From CAYRHS01 sp964424125 (GTDB taxonomy: Bacteria > Actinomycetota > Acidimicrobiia > IMCC26256 > JAOSJL01), in NCBI GenBank assembly GCA_964424125.1, contig CAYRHS010000015.1, positions 1 to 29,368 on the forward strand: a DNA stretch of 29,368 nt, written 5' to 3'. Below the pieces are notes generated by a model that saw only the letters and a program-made list of their open reading frames with translations, made no database searches and had not been told where the DNA came from. Of this stretch, positions 21,293 through 29,368 are shown in pieces. Every line of letters begins with the position of its first letter. The first letter of the stretch is position 1. The position numbers and the translations under genes were made by a program.

Positions 21293-22609
21293 GTGACGGT
21301 CGAGACCTCGCGCGCCGACGCCACCCTCGTCCGGGCGGCATGCGACGGCGACCACGACGCGTTCGCGGCGCTCTACGACCGGTATGCCGACCCGCTCTTC
21401 GATTTCGCACTCGGGGTGCTGCGGGATCGTCACGAGGCCGAGGACGTGGTCCAGGAGACCTTCCTCGTCGCGGCGCGTCGAATGCACCAGCTACGTGACG
21501 CCGAAAAGGTCCGGGCGTGGCTGTACGCGATCGCACGGCACGAGGCGGTGCACCGCGCGACCGACCGGCGGCGTCGGCGTCCCGAGGAGGACGTCGGCGA
21601 CGCCTCCGCGGTCGAAGAACCCGGGCCGGCCGCGTCGGCCGAGCGCCGAGAGCTCGAACGGCTGGTCCGCGAAGCCGAATCCGGGCTGGTGCCCCGCGAC
21701 CGCGTCGTGCTCGAGCTCGGCGTTCGACGGGAGCTCGACGGGCAGGAGCTGGCCGACGCGCTCGGCGTGCGGCGGGACCACGCGTACACCCTCGTCGCCA
21801 ACGCGCGGAAGCGTCTGGAGAAGGCGCTGGGCGCGCTGCTCGTGGCGCGCGCGGGCCGACGGAACTGTGACGAGCTAGCTGGGTTGCTCGGCGACTGGGA
21901 CGGCCGGCTCGATCCGCGCGTCCGGAAGCGCGTCGCCCGTCACGTCGAATCGTGTTCGACGTGCGCCGAGACACGTGCCCGGACGATGAGCCCGGCTGCG
22001 CTCCTCGCCGCCGCTCCGTTGGTGCCCGCGCCGGCGCTCCTGCGCGACCGGGTGCTCGGGCAGGCAGCAGTCGTCGAGCCCGTCCCGGCAGGCTCGGGCA
22101 GCGATGACGGCTTCCCGACCGGCCTGGGACGCTCGCGCCTGCCGTTCCTGGTGGCTTCGACGATCGGAATCGCGGTCGTGGTCGCGGCGGCGGTGGTGAT
22201 GGTCGCGTTCGTCGGGGGAGATTCGGGTGACCCCGAAGCGGCCGAGGTCACGGCCCGGGGACCGTCGGCGCCGGCGAGCACGAGCCCCGCTCCCCGCGAC
22301 TACTGCGTCGTGGCCGCGGAGTTGCGCGCCGCGCTGGGAACGACCGGGCCCGCTTCCCCTGCTCCCGCGGACGTGGAGGCCTACTTCAGGACCTGGGTCG
22401 AGCACCTGGAGGAGATGGAGCTCGTCGCGGCCGAGCAGACGCCGCCGGACGTCGCGGCTGCGACCACCACCCTGCGCGCCGGCCTCTCCGAACGTCTCGC
22501 AGCCGGGTCCCTGACCAGCCTCCCCGCGGCCGCGGCAGCGCTCGACGCGCCCGAGCTCGAAGCCGCCTCGGAGCGCATCGAGGCCTACGTCACTTCCGAG
22601 TGTGCCTGA
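21293..22609 (+). CDS. ECF sigma factor fused to zinc-binding anti-sigma, transmembrane and exported domains
   Basis: The 438-residue protein combines two partners that are usually separate. Residues 1-90 are sigma region 2 (DGDHDAFAALYDRYADPLFDFA, AEDVVQETFLVAARR, VRAWLYAIARHEA). Residues 110-190 are region 4 (LVPRDRVVLELGVRRELDGQELA, then DALGVRRDHAYTLVANARKRLEKAL). An anti-sigma-like zinc motif HVESCSTC follows (H217, C221, C224). A single membrane helix lies near 283-308 (LPFLVASTIGIAVVVAAAVV). Past the helix is a Pro/Ala/Ser linker and a small external domain of about 110 residues containing two cysteines. The likely design is a membrane-tethered sigma factor held inactive until an external signal is sensed or the protein is cleaved. 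The start is GTG 21293. The 3' end overlaps the convergent hydrolase gene by 20 bp. Confidence 0.87.
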   Translation: MTVETSRADATLVRAACDGDHDAFAALYDRYADPLFDFALGVLRDRHEAEDVVQETFLVAARRMHQLRDAEKVRAWLYAIARHEAVHRATDRRRRRPEEDVGDASAVEEPGPAASAERRELERLVREAESGLVPRDRVVLELGVRRELDGQELADALGVRRDHAYTLVANARKRLEKALGALLVARAGRRNCDELAGLLGDWDGRLDPRVRKRVARHVESCSTCAETRARTMSPAALLAAAPLVPAPALLRDRVLGQAAVVEPVPAGSGSDDGFPTGLGRSRLPFLVASTIGIAVVVAAAVVMVAFVGGDSGDPEAAEVTARGPSAPASTSPAPRDYCVVAAELRAALGTTGPASPAPADVEAYFRTWVEHLEEMELVAAEQTPPDVAAATTTLRAGLSERLAAGSLTSLPAAAAALDAPELEAASERIEAYVTSECA

Positions 22610-23792
22610 CCGCCCCGAGATCGGTCAGTCCGGCCCGGACGCGGGACCAGGCGTCGATGGCGAAGCGAGCGCGGGCGTCGGGGTCGTGGACGACGGCGTC
22701 GGCCTCCTCCCAGAGCTCGCGTTCGAGCGGTCCGAGGACCTCCCGGATCCCGGCCAGTACCGCACCGTCGGCCTCGACCCGGTCACGCAGTTGCCGGAAC
22801 TGCTCCCAGGTGGTGGGATCGGTCCAGGCCGCGGGCACCGGGCTCGGCGGGAAGACCGGTACGTACACGCTCACGCACGGGCTGCCGAGCGCGACCCACG
22901 CGCGGAGTGGTGCGTCGGGATCCGCGGGAAGATCGCAGACCATCGACGCGGTGGTCGCCTGATAGTCGCGCACGTGCATGCAGACGGTGATGCCGGTGAA
23001 GTCGGGCAACACCTCGGTCGGCGGCGGCACCGTGTGAGTGGGCTCGTCGTCGGGACGTCCCCAGGTCGGTCCGCCGTGGTCGCGCAACGTCGCGACGAGA
23101 TCGGCCGGTGACGTCGCGGCCACGCCGGTCGCGATCGCGTCGCGGGTGACGGCGAGACGGACGTCGGCGAGTTCGGTCGGCGCCGCCGGGTCGCGCCGGT
23201 CCTGGAAGTCGCCGGACGGCGCCACGTCGGCGGAGGCTCGGGTCCAGCCGGTGCCGATCCCGAGCCGGTTCGAGATCGCGGCGCCGTCGTCGACCGGCTG
23301 CGCAGCCCAGCTCGTGCCGCTCGTCTCGAGCACCCATGCACCGCTCGGGTCCGCGATGAGGAACGACGAGAAGTACGGCTCGCCGGCAGTCGCGTCGGCG
23401 ACACCTCCCTGCCCGTGCTGCTCGAGCAGGCCGGTCATCACCTCGAGCGCTTCGTCGGCGCTCCGGGAGCGCTCCAGCCCGAGCCGCACGAGGTCCATGC
23501 CGATCAGCGCGGGCGCGACCGACGCCGGGTCGGTCGTCGTGTAGACGCGCTCGTTGCCGATCGCGACGCGGTGCTCGTTCACGCCGTGCTCGAGACCCCA
23601 GAGCCACTCGGGACGCGACCCGAGCACCGCGGCCGCGCCCGGGTCGTCGAGTTCCAGGTACTGCGTGCGCACCGTCCCGCCGGCAGGCCGGCGGGGGAGC
23701 GCCTCGACGAGCTGGACCTCGCCCGTGGGCCGGTCGGAGTTCTTGGCGAACAGGGTCCGGTCCGACCCGACGAGACAGAACGTGTCGCACAT
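22590..23792 (-). CDS. N-terminal-cysteine hydrolase, peptidase U34/C69 (secernin-like) family
   Basis: The protein begins MCDTFCLVGSDRTLFAKNSDRP. This is the start expected for Ntn-type dipeptidase/secernin proteins, where removal of Met exposes C2 as nucleophile. FAKNSDRP is the family's second strong motif. Further family features are QYLELDDPGAAAVLGSRPEWLWGLEHGVNE (partly quoted: LWGLEHGVNE), VAIGNERVYT, and SFLIADPSGAWVLET followed by SNRLGIG. The 400 residues are typical. The family hydrolyses peptides or amides, but the substrate is unknown. The ATG at 23792 is certain because the Cys must be residue 2; the frame remains open upstream by 70 codons that are not coding for this enzyme. 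Its last 20 bases overlap the sigma factor gene's end. Confidence 0.9.
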   Translation of the reverse strand: MCDTFCLVGSDRTLFAKNSDRPTGEVQLVEALPRRPAGGTVRTQYLELDDPGAAAVLGSRPEWLWGLEHGVNEHRVAIGNERVYTTTDPASVAPALIGMDLVRLGLERSRSADEALEVMTGLLEQHGQGGVADATAGEPYFSSFLIADPSGAWVLETSGTSWAAQPVDDGAAISNRLGIGTGWTRASADVAPSGDFQDRRDPAAPTELADVRLAVTRDAIATGVAATSPADLVATLRDHGGPTWGRPDDEPTHTVPPPTEVLPDFTGITVCMHVRDYQATTASMVCDLPADPDAPLRAWVALGSPCVSVYVPVFPPSPVPAAWTDPTTWEQFRQLRDRVEADGAVLAGIREVLGPLERELWEEADAVVHDPDARARFAIDAWSRVRAGLTDLGAVRHTRK

Positions 23793-24042
23793 GCCGCGGA
23801 CCCTAGGCCGGACGACCCCGACGCGCTTCTGGGATCGCAGTACCCACCGTCGGGCCGCGTTCGGCACGATGAGCGCCACCGCGACCAACGTCACGACCGC
23901 CGCGCCCCGGTTCGTGCGCTGTTCTGCGGTCCCCGGCAGTCCCAGTGGTGTCCGGGAACCCTCCGAGCCACGAAACGGCAACCAGCTCCCAGGCTCTCGC
24001 ACGATTGGCGCCGACTGAGCAGAACTGCGGAGGCGCGACCTC
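23793..24042. other. Intergenic region with no recognisable gene
   Basis: About 250 bases between the divergent hydrolase and membrane-protein genes. The frame open on the minus strand contains a hydrophobic stretch (VVTLVAVALIVPNAARRW) that could be a decayed membrane helix, but it has no clean start or ribosome site. I see no tRNA fold, riboswitch or repeat. It presumably holds the hydrolase promoter. Confidence 0.6.
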
Positions 24043-24071
24043 TCGACATTTCAGACAGTAAGGCTGATAAT
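24043..24071 (+). promoter_or_regulatory. Sigma-70-like promoter with 17-bp spacer
   Basis: The -35 is TCGACA (24043-24048, five of six matches to TTGACA). The -10 is GATAAT (24066-24071, five of six matches to TATAAT). The spacer is exactly 17 bases. Transcription would start near 24078, giving a leader of about 34 bases before the ATG at 24112, which is preceded by GGAGGG. This is the best promoter in the window and lies in an A+T-rich patch. Confidence 0.7.
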
Positions 24072-24111
24072 GGTTGAAGCCGGCTGATGGGGCGCGGCCC
24101 GTGGAGGGCTC

Positions 24112-24556
24112 ATGGGCGACACGGCACGCGGCGAGGTGCGCACCGGCCGCCCGACCGACGGGCAGGCGCGGCGTGTGGTCCTCGGCGTGGTGCTGAGCGT
24201 GGCGATCGTCCCCGTGTTGTTCTACGTGTTGCTAGTCACAGCCGCCGGTGCGATGGTGCTGGACAACACGTTCCCGGATCAGCCGGAGTCGTGGTGGTGG
24301 TCGCCGGCGTTCGGTGGCTGGCTCGTGACGCTGGTGATCGCCGACGTTCTGACGGGCGTGCTCGTGGCTTGCCCGGCGTCGGCGCGCCCGCGAGCAACCC
24401 ACCCGGCCGGCGTCGGTGCCGGCGGGAGCGCGGTCGGGACGCTCCGCAGCGAACCGAGGCGCGCTCGCGAGCGTACTGCTCGCCCCGGTGTTGCCCCTCG
24501 TCTGGCTCGGGCTGCTCGTCGCGAGACGCAGCCGGCGGGTGTCGGGCCATGGCTGA
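24112..24556 (+). pseudogene. Small membrane protein gene with an apparent +1 frameshift near 24350-24370
   Basis: The first 85 codons read well: a polar start (MGDTARGEVRTGRPTDGQAR), a membrane helix (VVLGVVLSVAIVPVLFYVLLV), an external loop (DNTFPDQPESWWWSP) and a second helix (GGWLVTLVIADVLTGVLVA). After that the frame degenerates. The next frame carries SWLARRRRAREQPT, a third helix (ALASVLLAPVLPLVWLGLLVA), a basic end (RRSRRVSGHG) and a TGA at 24554-24556. One extra base therefore splits a probable three-helix protein of about 147 residues. If the frame did not shift, translation would run on to 24606 with a nonsense tail. The restored stop overlaps the next gene's ATG (24549), a normal operon arrangement. 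Function is unknown. A GGAGG site and a strong promoter precede it. Confidence 0.6.
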
Positions 24557-25694
24557 GCACCCCGGACGCGTGCCGACGGCCGTGCGAGTCTTCGTGGCGT
24601 GCCTGACGGTGCTCGCGTTGAGCTGCGGCGGGTTCGGCGGCGAGCGGGGGTCCGCGTCGGGTGATGAGCCGTCGGGCGAGCAGGACCCGCTCTGCGAGGG
24701 CGTCGAGTACGGCGGTTGGTTCAGTGAGGGTGGCCCGGGCGTTGAGCCGAGCGTCACCGACCCGGAGGACCCGGGCGACGTCGAGCGCGCGATGCAGGAC
24801 CTGCTGCGGTGGGTGGAGCGCCTCGCCGATGAGGGGCCCGAGGAGATCCGCGGGGACGCCCGGGACGCGACCAACATGGTGGAGGCCCAGATCGACCTGT
24901 TGGAGGACGCCGACTTCGACGTGCAATCCCTCGACGAGGAACGCTTCGACCCGGAGGAGTACGGCGCGGCCTTCGACGCGGTGAACGACTGGTACGTCCG
25001 GACCTGCCTCGACGAGGTCGAGCGCTTCTGCGGACCCGCCGAGGTGGTTCAGGCAGCCGAGGAGCTGGTCTTGAACGCGTCGTTCGAGGAAGCCGGGGTT
25101 CCGGGCCGCTACGAGTGGGCGCTCGGAGAGACCAGAGACACCGCCCGCCTCGCTGCCGAAGCGGCACCGACCGAGGTCGCGGATGACGCGCGCCTCATCG
25201 CTGACTTCTGGGATGCGTACTACGACCGCGCGGCCGAGACGGACTTCGAGTCCGGCGGGGACTTCGGCGAGTACTTCACCGAGGCCGTGGAGGACCTCGT
25301 GGACGAGCGGACCGGGGCCGCGTTCAGTTCGGTGAGCGACTTCCTCGTCGACCGCTGCCCTTCCGAGGACGGTCGGTTCTGTGAGCTCGTCGCGGAGCAG
25401 GACGACCTGGTCACCGGCGCCGACGTCGACGCGTCGGAGGAGGATCAGGGGGCGTCGACGCGGACCATCGCGGAGCTGCAGCAGGAGGCGGCCGACGTGG
25501 CTCCGGAAGAGATCGCGGAGGCGGCGCGGTTGCTGGCCGACGCCGCAACCGGCCGCGCGCAGTCGAGTCCGGACGAGCTCGAGAGGGCGCAGTACGACGT
25601 GGACCAGTGGGCGGAGGAGCACTGCGGGCCCAGGGGCGTCATCCTCTCCCTGCTGCAACCCTTGCCGTCGGTCCCCACGGATCGCTCCGAGTGA
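24549..25694 (+). CDS. Lipoprotein with three cysteine-bounded acidic repeats
   Basis: The 381-residue protein is probably exported and lipid-anchored. A hydrophobic segment (VRVFVACLTVLALSC) ends at C26, with a weak lipobox. After a Gly/Ser/Glu linker come three related units, each opened and closed by a cysteine: C49-C153, C161-C270 and C278-C359. Each has a helical motif of the type A-P-x-E-x-A-x-D-A-R (GPEEIRGDARDATN, APTEVADDARLIAD, APEEIAEAARLLAD), and the closing cysteine is usually reached through a Trp, Phe or Tyr-containing segment (NDWYVRTC, SDFLVDRC, DQWAEEHC). The protein is very acidic. Single-unit lipoproteins of this kind are common in actinobacteria and have no known function. 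It overlaps the membrane protein gene by 8 bp, so the two are coupled. Confidence 0.75.
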   Translation: MAEHPGRVPTAVRVFVACLTVLALSCGGFGGERGSASGDEPSGEQDPLCEGVEYGGWFSEGGPGVEPSVTDPEDPGDVERAMQDLLRWVERLADEGPEEIRGDARDATNMVEAQIDLLEDADFDVQSLDEERFDPEEYGAAFDAVNDWYVRTCLDEVERFCGPAEVVQAAEELVLNASFEEAGVPGRYEWALGETRDTARLAAEAAPTEVADDARLIADFWDAYYDRAAETDFESGGDFGEYFTEAVEDLVDERTGAAFSSVSDFLVDRCPSEDGRFCELVAEQDDLVTGADVDASEEDQGASTRTIAELQQEAADVAPEEIAEAARLLADAATGRAQSSPDELERAQYDVDQWAEEHCGPRGVILSLLQPLPSVPTDRSE

Positions 25695-25716
25695 CGGCCC
25701 GGCGGCAACGACCCGG

Positions 25717-26520
25717 TCAGAAGTCGGTGCCGCCGTCAACGGGGATGGTGGCGCCGACGAGGAAGCTGGCGCGCTCCGAGCAGAGGAACGTGACGATGGT
25801 CGCGATCTCCTCGGGGATGCCCACACGGCCGAGGTCGTTGCCCGAGCCGAAGTCGCGCTCGATCGTGGCGTAGGCGGCCTCGAGCGGTCCCTCGGCGAGG
25901 GTGGCCGAGTCGGCCTGTTGCTCGACGTAGTCCGCGAGCGTCGGGGTCATGACCGTTCCCGGGCACACGGTGTTCACGAGCACGCCGTCGGACGCGAGTG
26001 AGCGGGCGAGGTTCTTGCTCGCGCTCGCCAGTGCGGACTTGGCGGCCGTGTAGCCGATCAGCCCCGGGCTCTGGTGGTGGATGGACGCGGCGGCGAGGTT
26101 CACGACCCGGGCGAAGGATGCCTTACGGAGGAGGGGGAGCGCGGCGCGCACCGCGCGAACGGCGCTGACCACGCCCGCGTCGAAGGAGGTCATCCAGTCC
26201 TCATCGGTGAGCTGGTCGAGGGTTCCCGTGTCGGTCGGTCCGACCGCGTTCACCAGCGCGTGCAGCTCGCCCCAGCGCTCGTCGAGGAAGGTGAACGCGG
26301 CTTCGACCTCACCCGTGTCGAGCAGGTCGCACTGGAGGCCGATCGCGTCCTCGGCCCCGCAGCCGCTCAGGGCCTCCTCCGTCTCGCGCAGCTCGGCGTC
26401 ATCGCGGGCGAGCACGGCCACCCGCGCCGCCTCGCCGGCGAGCAGCTCCGCGGTTGCCCGTCCGATGCCGCGCGTGCCCCCGGCCACGACCGTCGCTCGT
26501 CCCCGCAGACCCAGATCCAC
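25717..26520 (-). CDS. Short-chain dehydrogenase/reductase (SDR) family oxidoreductase
   Basis: A 267-residue classical SDR enzyme that would oxidise an alcohol or reduce a carbonyl with NAD(P)H. The nucleotide-binding loop is GGTRGIG (14-20), ALVNAVGPTD corresponds to the NAG motif, the catalytic Ser/Tyr/Lys region reads LAAASIHHQSPGLIGYTAAK, and VCPGTVMTP is the post-catalytic loop. The C-terminus FLVGATIPVDGGTDF is typical of the tetrameric classical type. The Arg at the end of strand 2 (LARDD) weakly favours NADP. The start is GTG 26520. The gene is alone and convergent with the lipoprotein gene, with 22 bp between the stop codons. The substrate cannot be inferred. Confidence 0.93.
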   Translation of the reverse strand: MDLGLRGRATVVAGGTRGIGRATAELLAGEAARVAVLARDDAELRETEEALSGCGAEDAIGLQCDLLDTGEVEAAFTFLDERWGELHALVNAVGPTDTGTLDQLTDEDWMTSFDAGVVSAVRAVRAALPLLRKASFARVVNLAAASIHHQSPGLIGYTAAKSALASASKNLARSLASDGVLVNTVCPGTVMTPTLADYVEQQADSATLAEGPLEAAYATIERDFGSGNDLGRVGIPEEIATIVTFLCSERASFLVGATIPVDGGTDF

Positions 26521-26621
26521 CCGGCGGCCCCGTTTCGACGTTTGGCGTCAGCAGCGGGGAACTATTCCACTCTGACGACGCAAGAACGTCCAGGTGGCTC
26601 AGCGACGGTGACGCCGAGACG

Positions 26622-26971
26622 TCACGAGAACCAGATGCGCTGGTAGTCACGGCTCATCGGGTGAACGAGGAGCAGGACGAGCGCGCCGTCGAAGAGCGTG
26701 GAGATGATGTAACGACCGAAGATCCCGCCGAGACCGACGAGCAAGACCAGGATCAGGAAGTTCGCGACCGCCCCGACGACTCCGAGCGAGTAGCCCCACT
26801 TCTTCTCGTTGGCGATCCCGAACGCACCGGCGGCCATCGCGACGGCGACCAGCAACATGATCGCGAAGCCGCCGAGCCCGCTCAGCAACCCGAAGAAGGC
26901 GTTCAGGTACAGCAGCAGGGTCCCGATCACCAGCGTCTGGGGCTGCTGCATGTTGAGGAACTTGCGATCGT

Positions 26972-26975
<4 letters not shown>
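26622..26975 (-). CDS. Four-helix hypothetical membrane protein (117 aa)
   Basis: Four predicted membrane helices: LVIGTLLLYLNAFFGLLSG, FAIMLLVAVAMAAGAFGIA, YSLGVVGAVANFLILVLLVG and ISTLFDGALVLLLVHPM. They are joined by very short loops (IANEKKWG) and followed by a polar tail (SRDYQRIWFS). No family is recognised beyond small actinobacterial integral membrane proteins. The GTG start at 26975 overlaps the rlmN stop codon by 4 bp (GTGA), so it is translated as the third gene of the mshD-rlmN unit. There is no functional link that I can explain. Confidence 0.8.
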
Positions 26976-28089
<1,114 letters not shown>

Positions 28090-28093
<4 letters not shown>

Positions 28094-29001
28094 GACGCCT
28101 CCTCGCGCGGATCGACCACGAGGCGGTAGGCGCGATCGACGCGCACCGTTGCGAACCCGAGCGACTCGTAGAGCCGGACGGCTGCTTCGTTCGCCGCGTC
28201 GACGAAGAGCATGCCGGTCGTGACACCACGCGACGCCAGCGACCCGAGACCGGCAACGACGAGGGCGCGTCCCAACCCCGAGCCCCGCCGGGAGGGGTCG
28301 ACGCCGATGACGTAGATCTCACCCATCCCGTCCTCGGGATGGACCTTGGTCCAGCAGAAGCCGGCGATCCCGTCCGCGTCCTCGGCGAGCAGGAAGCCCT
28401 CCGGATCGAACCAGTCCTCGGCCATCCGGGCCGCGAGGTTCTCGGCCGTCCAGCTGCCCTGCTCGGGGTGGTCGGCGAACGCGCGGTTGTTGGCCGCGAG
28501 CCACGCGGCCTCGTCGCCGGGTCGGAACGACCGCACGGTGACGTCGTCCGGCCAGGTCGGCTCCTCGGTGAGTGGGAGTGGGCAGCGCATCTGGAGGAGT
28601 TCCCGCTGCGGTTCGAAGCCGAGACGGCGCGCCACCTGCGCGATGAGATCGTCGGGGTCGAAGACCCACCAGACGACCTCCCCACCGCCGTGGTCACCGA
28701 CGTCTCCGAGCGCGGCCTCGAGGAGCGCCCGCTCGACGCCGGCGTGGCGATGGTGGGGATGGACGACCAGCTCGAGCTGCCAGTGTCTGCCGACCCACGT
28801 GAGATGCGCCGAGCCGACCAGATGCTCGGCGTCGCGGTCGAGGACGAGGCGGGCCTCGGCGCTCGGGGTCCCGGTGAGCTCGAGCCAGTTCTGATCGCTC
28901 AGGGGGCGATGGCCGTCCGTGGCCTGGGCCAGGACACACAGGGCTTCGACCGCGCGGCGGTCGGTCTCGTCGAGCGTCGCCAGTCGCCGGACCTGGATCA
29001 C
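28090..29001 (-). CDS. mshD: Mycothiol synthase (acetyl-CoA:Cys-GlcN-Ins acetyltransferase)
   Basis: MshD acetylates Cys-GlcN-Ins in the last step of mycothiol synthesis, the actinobacterial counterpart of glutathione. The 303-residue protein consists of two GNAT domains. The N-terminal one (about 1-135) has the acetyl-CoA turn degraded (HPHHRHAGVERALLEAAL). The C-terminal one has a good loop (VIGVDPSRRGSGLGRALVVAGL) and ends with ANEAAVRLYESLGFATVRVDRAY. GFCWTKVHPE and NNRAFADHPEQGSW are MshD-specific motifs. GTG 29001 is preferred over TTG 29028. Its stop overlaps the rlmN start (GTGA). This gene alone points to an actinobacterium. Confidence 0.94.
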
Positions 29002-29034
29002 GTCCCGAGCGTACGGCCCGGGGCGCAATCCAGG

Positions 29035-29368
29035 TCACTGCGAACGTTCGCGGGCCACCTTGGCGATGTCGAGCCGGCCCACGGCCCGCAGTCCGGGCCA
29101 GAGCGACAGGAGGGTGACGGCGAGGATGGCGAGCGCGGAGAACACCAGGGTGCTCCCTCGCATCTGGAGGTTGAACTGGAAGAGGTCGCTCGAGAACTGG
29201 TCCATGAACACCGCGGAGAGCCAGTAGCCGACGATCAACCCGGGCACGATCCCGATCGTGGTCAGCAGCAGGTTCTCGCTCGTGAGGAGTCTCGCGATCT
29301 TGCCCCGGGAGAGCCCGTTCGCTCGCAGTGTCGCGATCTCGACCGACCGTTCGGCCAGGTTGGCCGAC
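29035..29368 (-). CDS. FtsX-like ABC transporter permease (C-terminal part)
   Basis: The frame is open to the end of the window, giving the last 111 residues of a larger permease. NLAERSVEIATLRANGLSRGKIARLL is the conserved coupling segment of FtsX/MacB/LolC-type permeases, followed by three membrane helices (SENLLLTTIGIVPGLIVGYWLS, STLVFSALAILAVTLLSLWP) and a C-terminal basic segment (RAVGRLDIAKVARERSQ). The end of this gene lies 33 bp before the mshD start on the same strand, so it may be the first part of the same transcript. The substrate is unknown. Confidence 0.88.
   Translation of the reverse strand, partial: SANLAERSVEIATLRANGLSRGKIARLLTSENLLLTTIGIVPGLIVGYWLSAVFMDQFSSDLFQFNLQMRGSTLVFSALAILAVTLLSLWPGLRAVGRLDIAKVARERSQ

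Noticed and set aside
23793..24002. Upstream extension of the U34/C69 hydrolase frame
   Set aside because: The nucleophile must be residue 2 of MCDTFC, so the 70 upstream codons cannot belong to the enzyme.

Overview
The window is a high-G+C (roughly 70%), gene-dense stretch of bacterial chromosome. Every stop-to-stop interval looks actinobacterial. There is a homodimeric pyruvate dehydrogenase E1 (AceE) and a mycothiol synthase (MshD). GTG starts are frequent, the tRNA lacks an encoded CCA, and many genes overlap by the 4 bp GTGA or ATGA. An uncultured actinobacterium of the Acidimicrobiia or Thermoleophilia type is a reasonable guess, but nothing here fixes the class. Two runs of ten N show that it is a scaffold. 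No phage genes, insertion sequences, CRISPR arrays or ribosomal RNAs were seen.

Layout: 1-1755, 3' part of aceE. 1763-5123, a small charged protein, a GH43-like lipoprotein, a scramblase/LURP-one-like protein, a thiosulfate sulfurtransferase and tRNA-Val(CAC). 5225-12008, a HEPN/AbiU2-like protein, a TetR regulator divergent from a P1B-5 metal ATPase fused to hemerythrin, a second (P2-type) cation ATPase broken by a gap, and a YggU/DUF167 protein. 12084-16602, a frameshifted unknown gene, three very small genes, a large SMC-like coiled-coil protein without usable nucleotide-binding motifs, and an unknown protein. 16599-20213 (minus), a translationally coupled operon of a PhnZ-like HD protein, an alkaline-phosphatase-superfamily phosphodiesterase and a DUF255 thioredoxin-fold protein that spans the second gap. 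20240-22609, a YeeE/YedE-like transporter and an ECF sigma factor fused to its own anti-sigma and membrane domains. 22590-25694, an N-terminal-cysteine (U34/C69) hydrolase, then a good sigma-70-like promoter driving a frameshifted membrane protein and a lipoprotein with three cysteine-bounded repeats. 25717-29368 (minus), an SDR oxidoreductase, the coupled mshD-rlmN-membrane protein operon, and the end of an FtsX-type permease.

Most of the region is ordinary core or accessory genome. The parts that deserve a second look are the degenerate SMC-like zinc-finger protein, the sigma/anti-sigma fusion, the PhnZ-like protein whose central metal-binding segment is missing, the HEPN-like protein beside a tRNA gene, and several places where an indel or a foreign sequence interrupts an otherwise good gene and so must be separated from assembly error.
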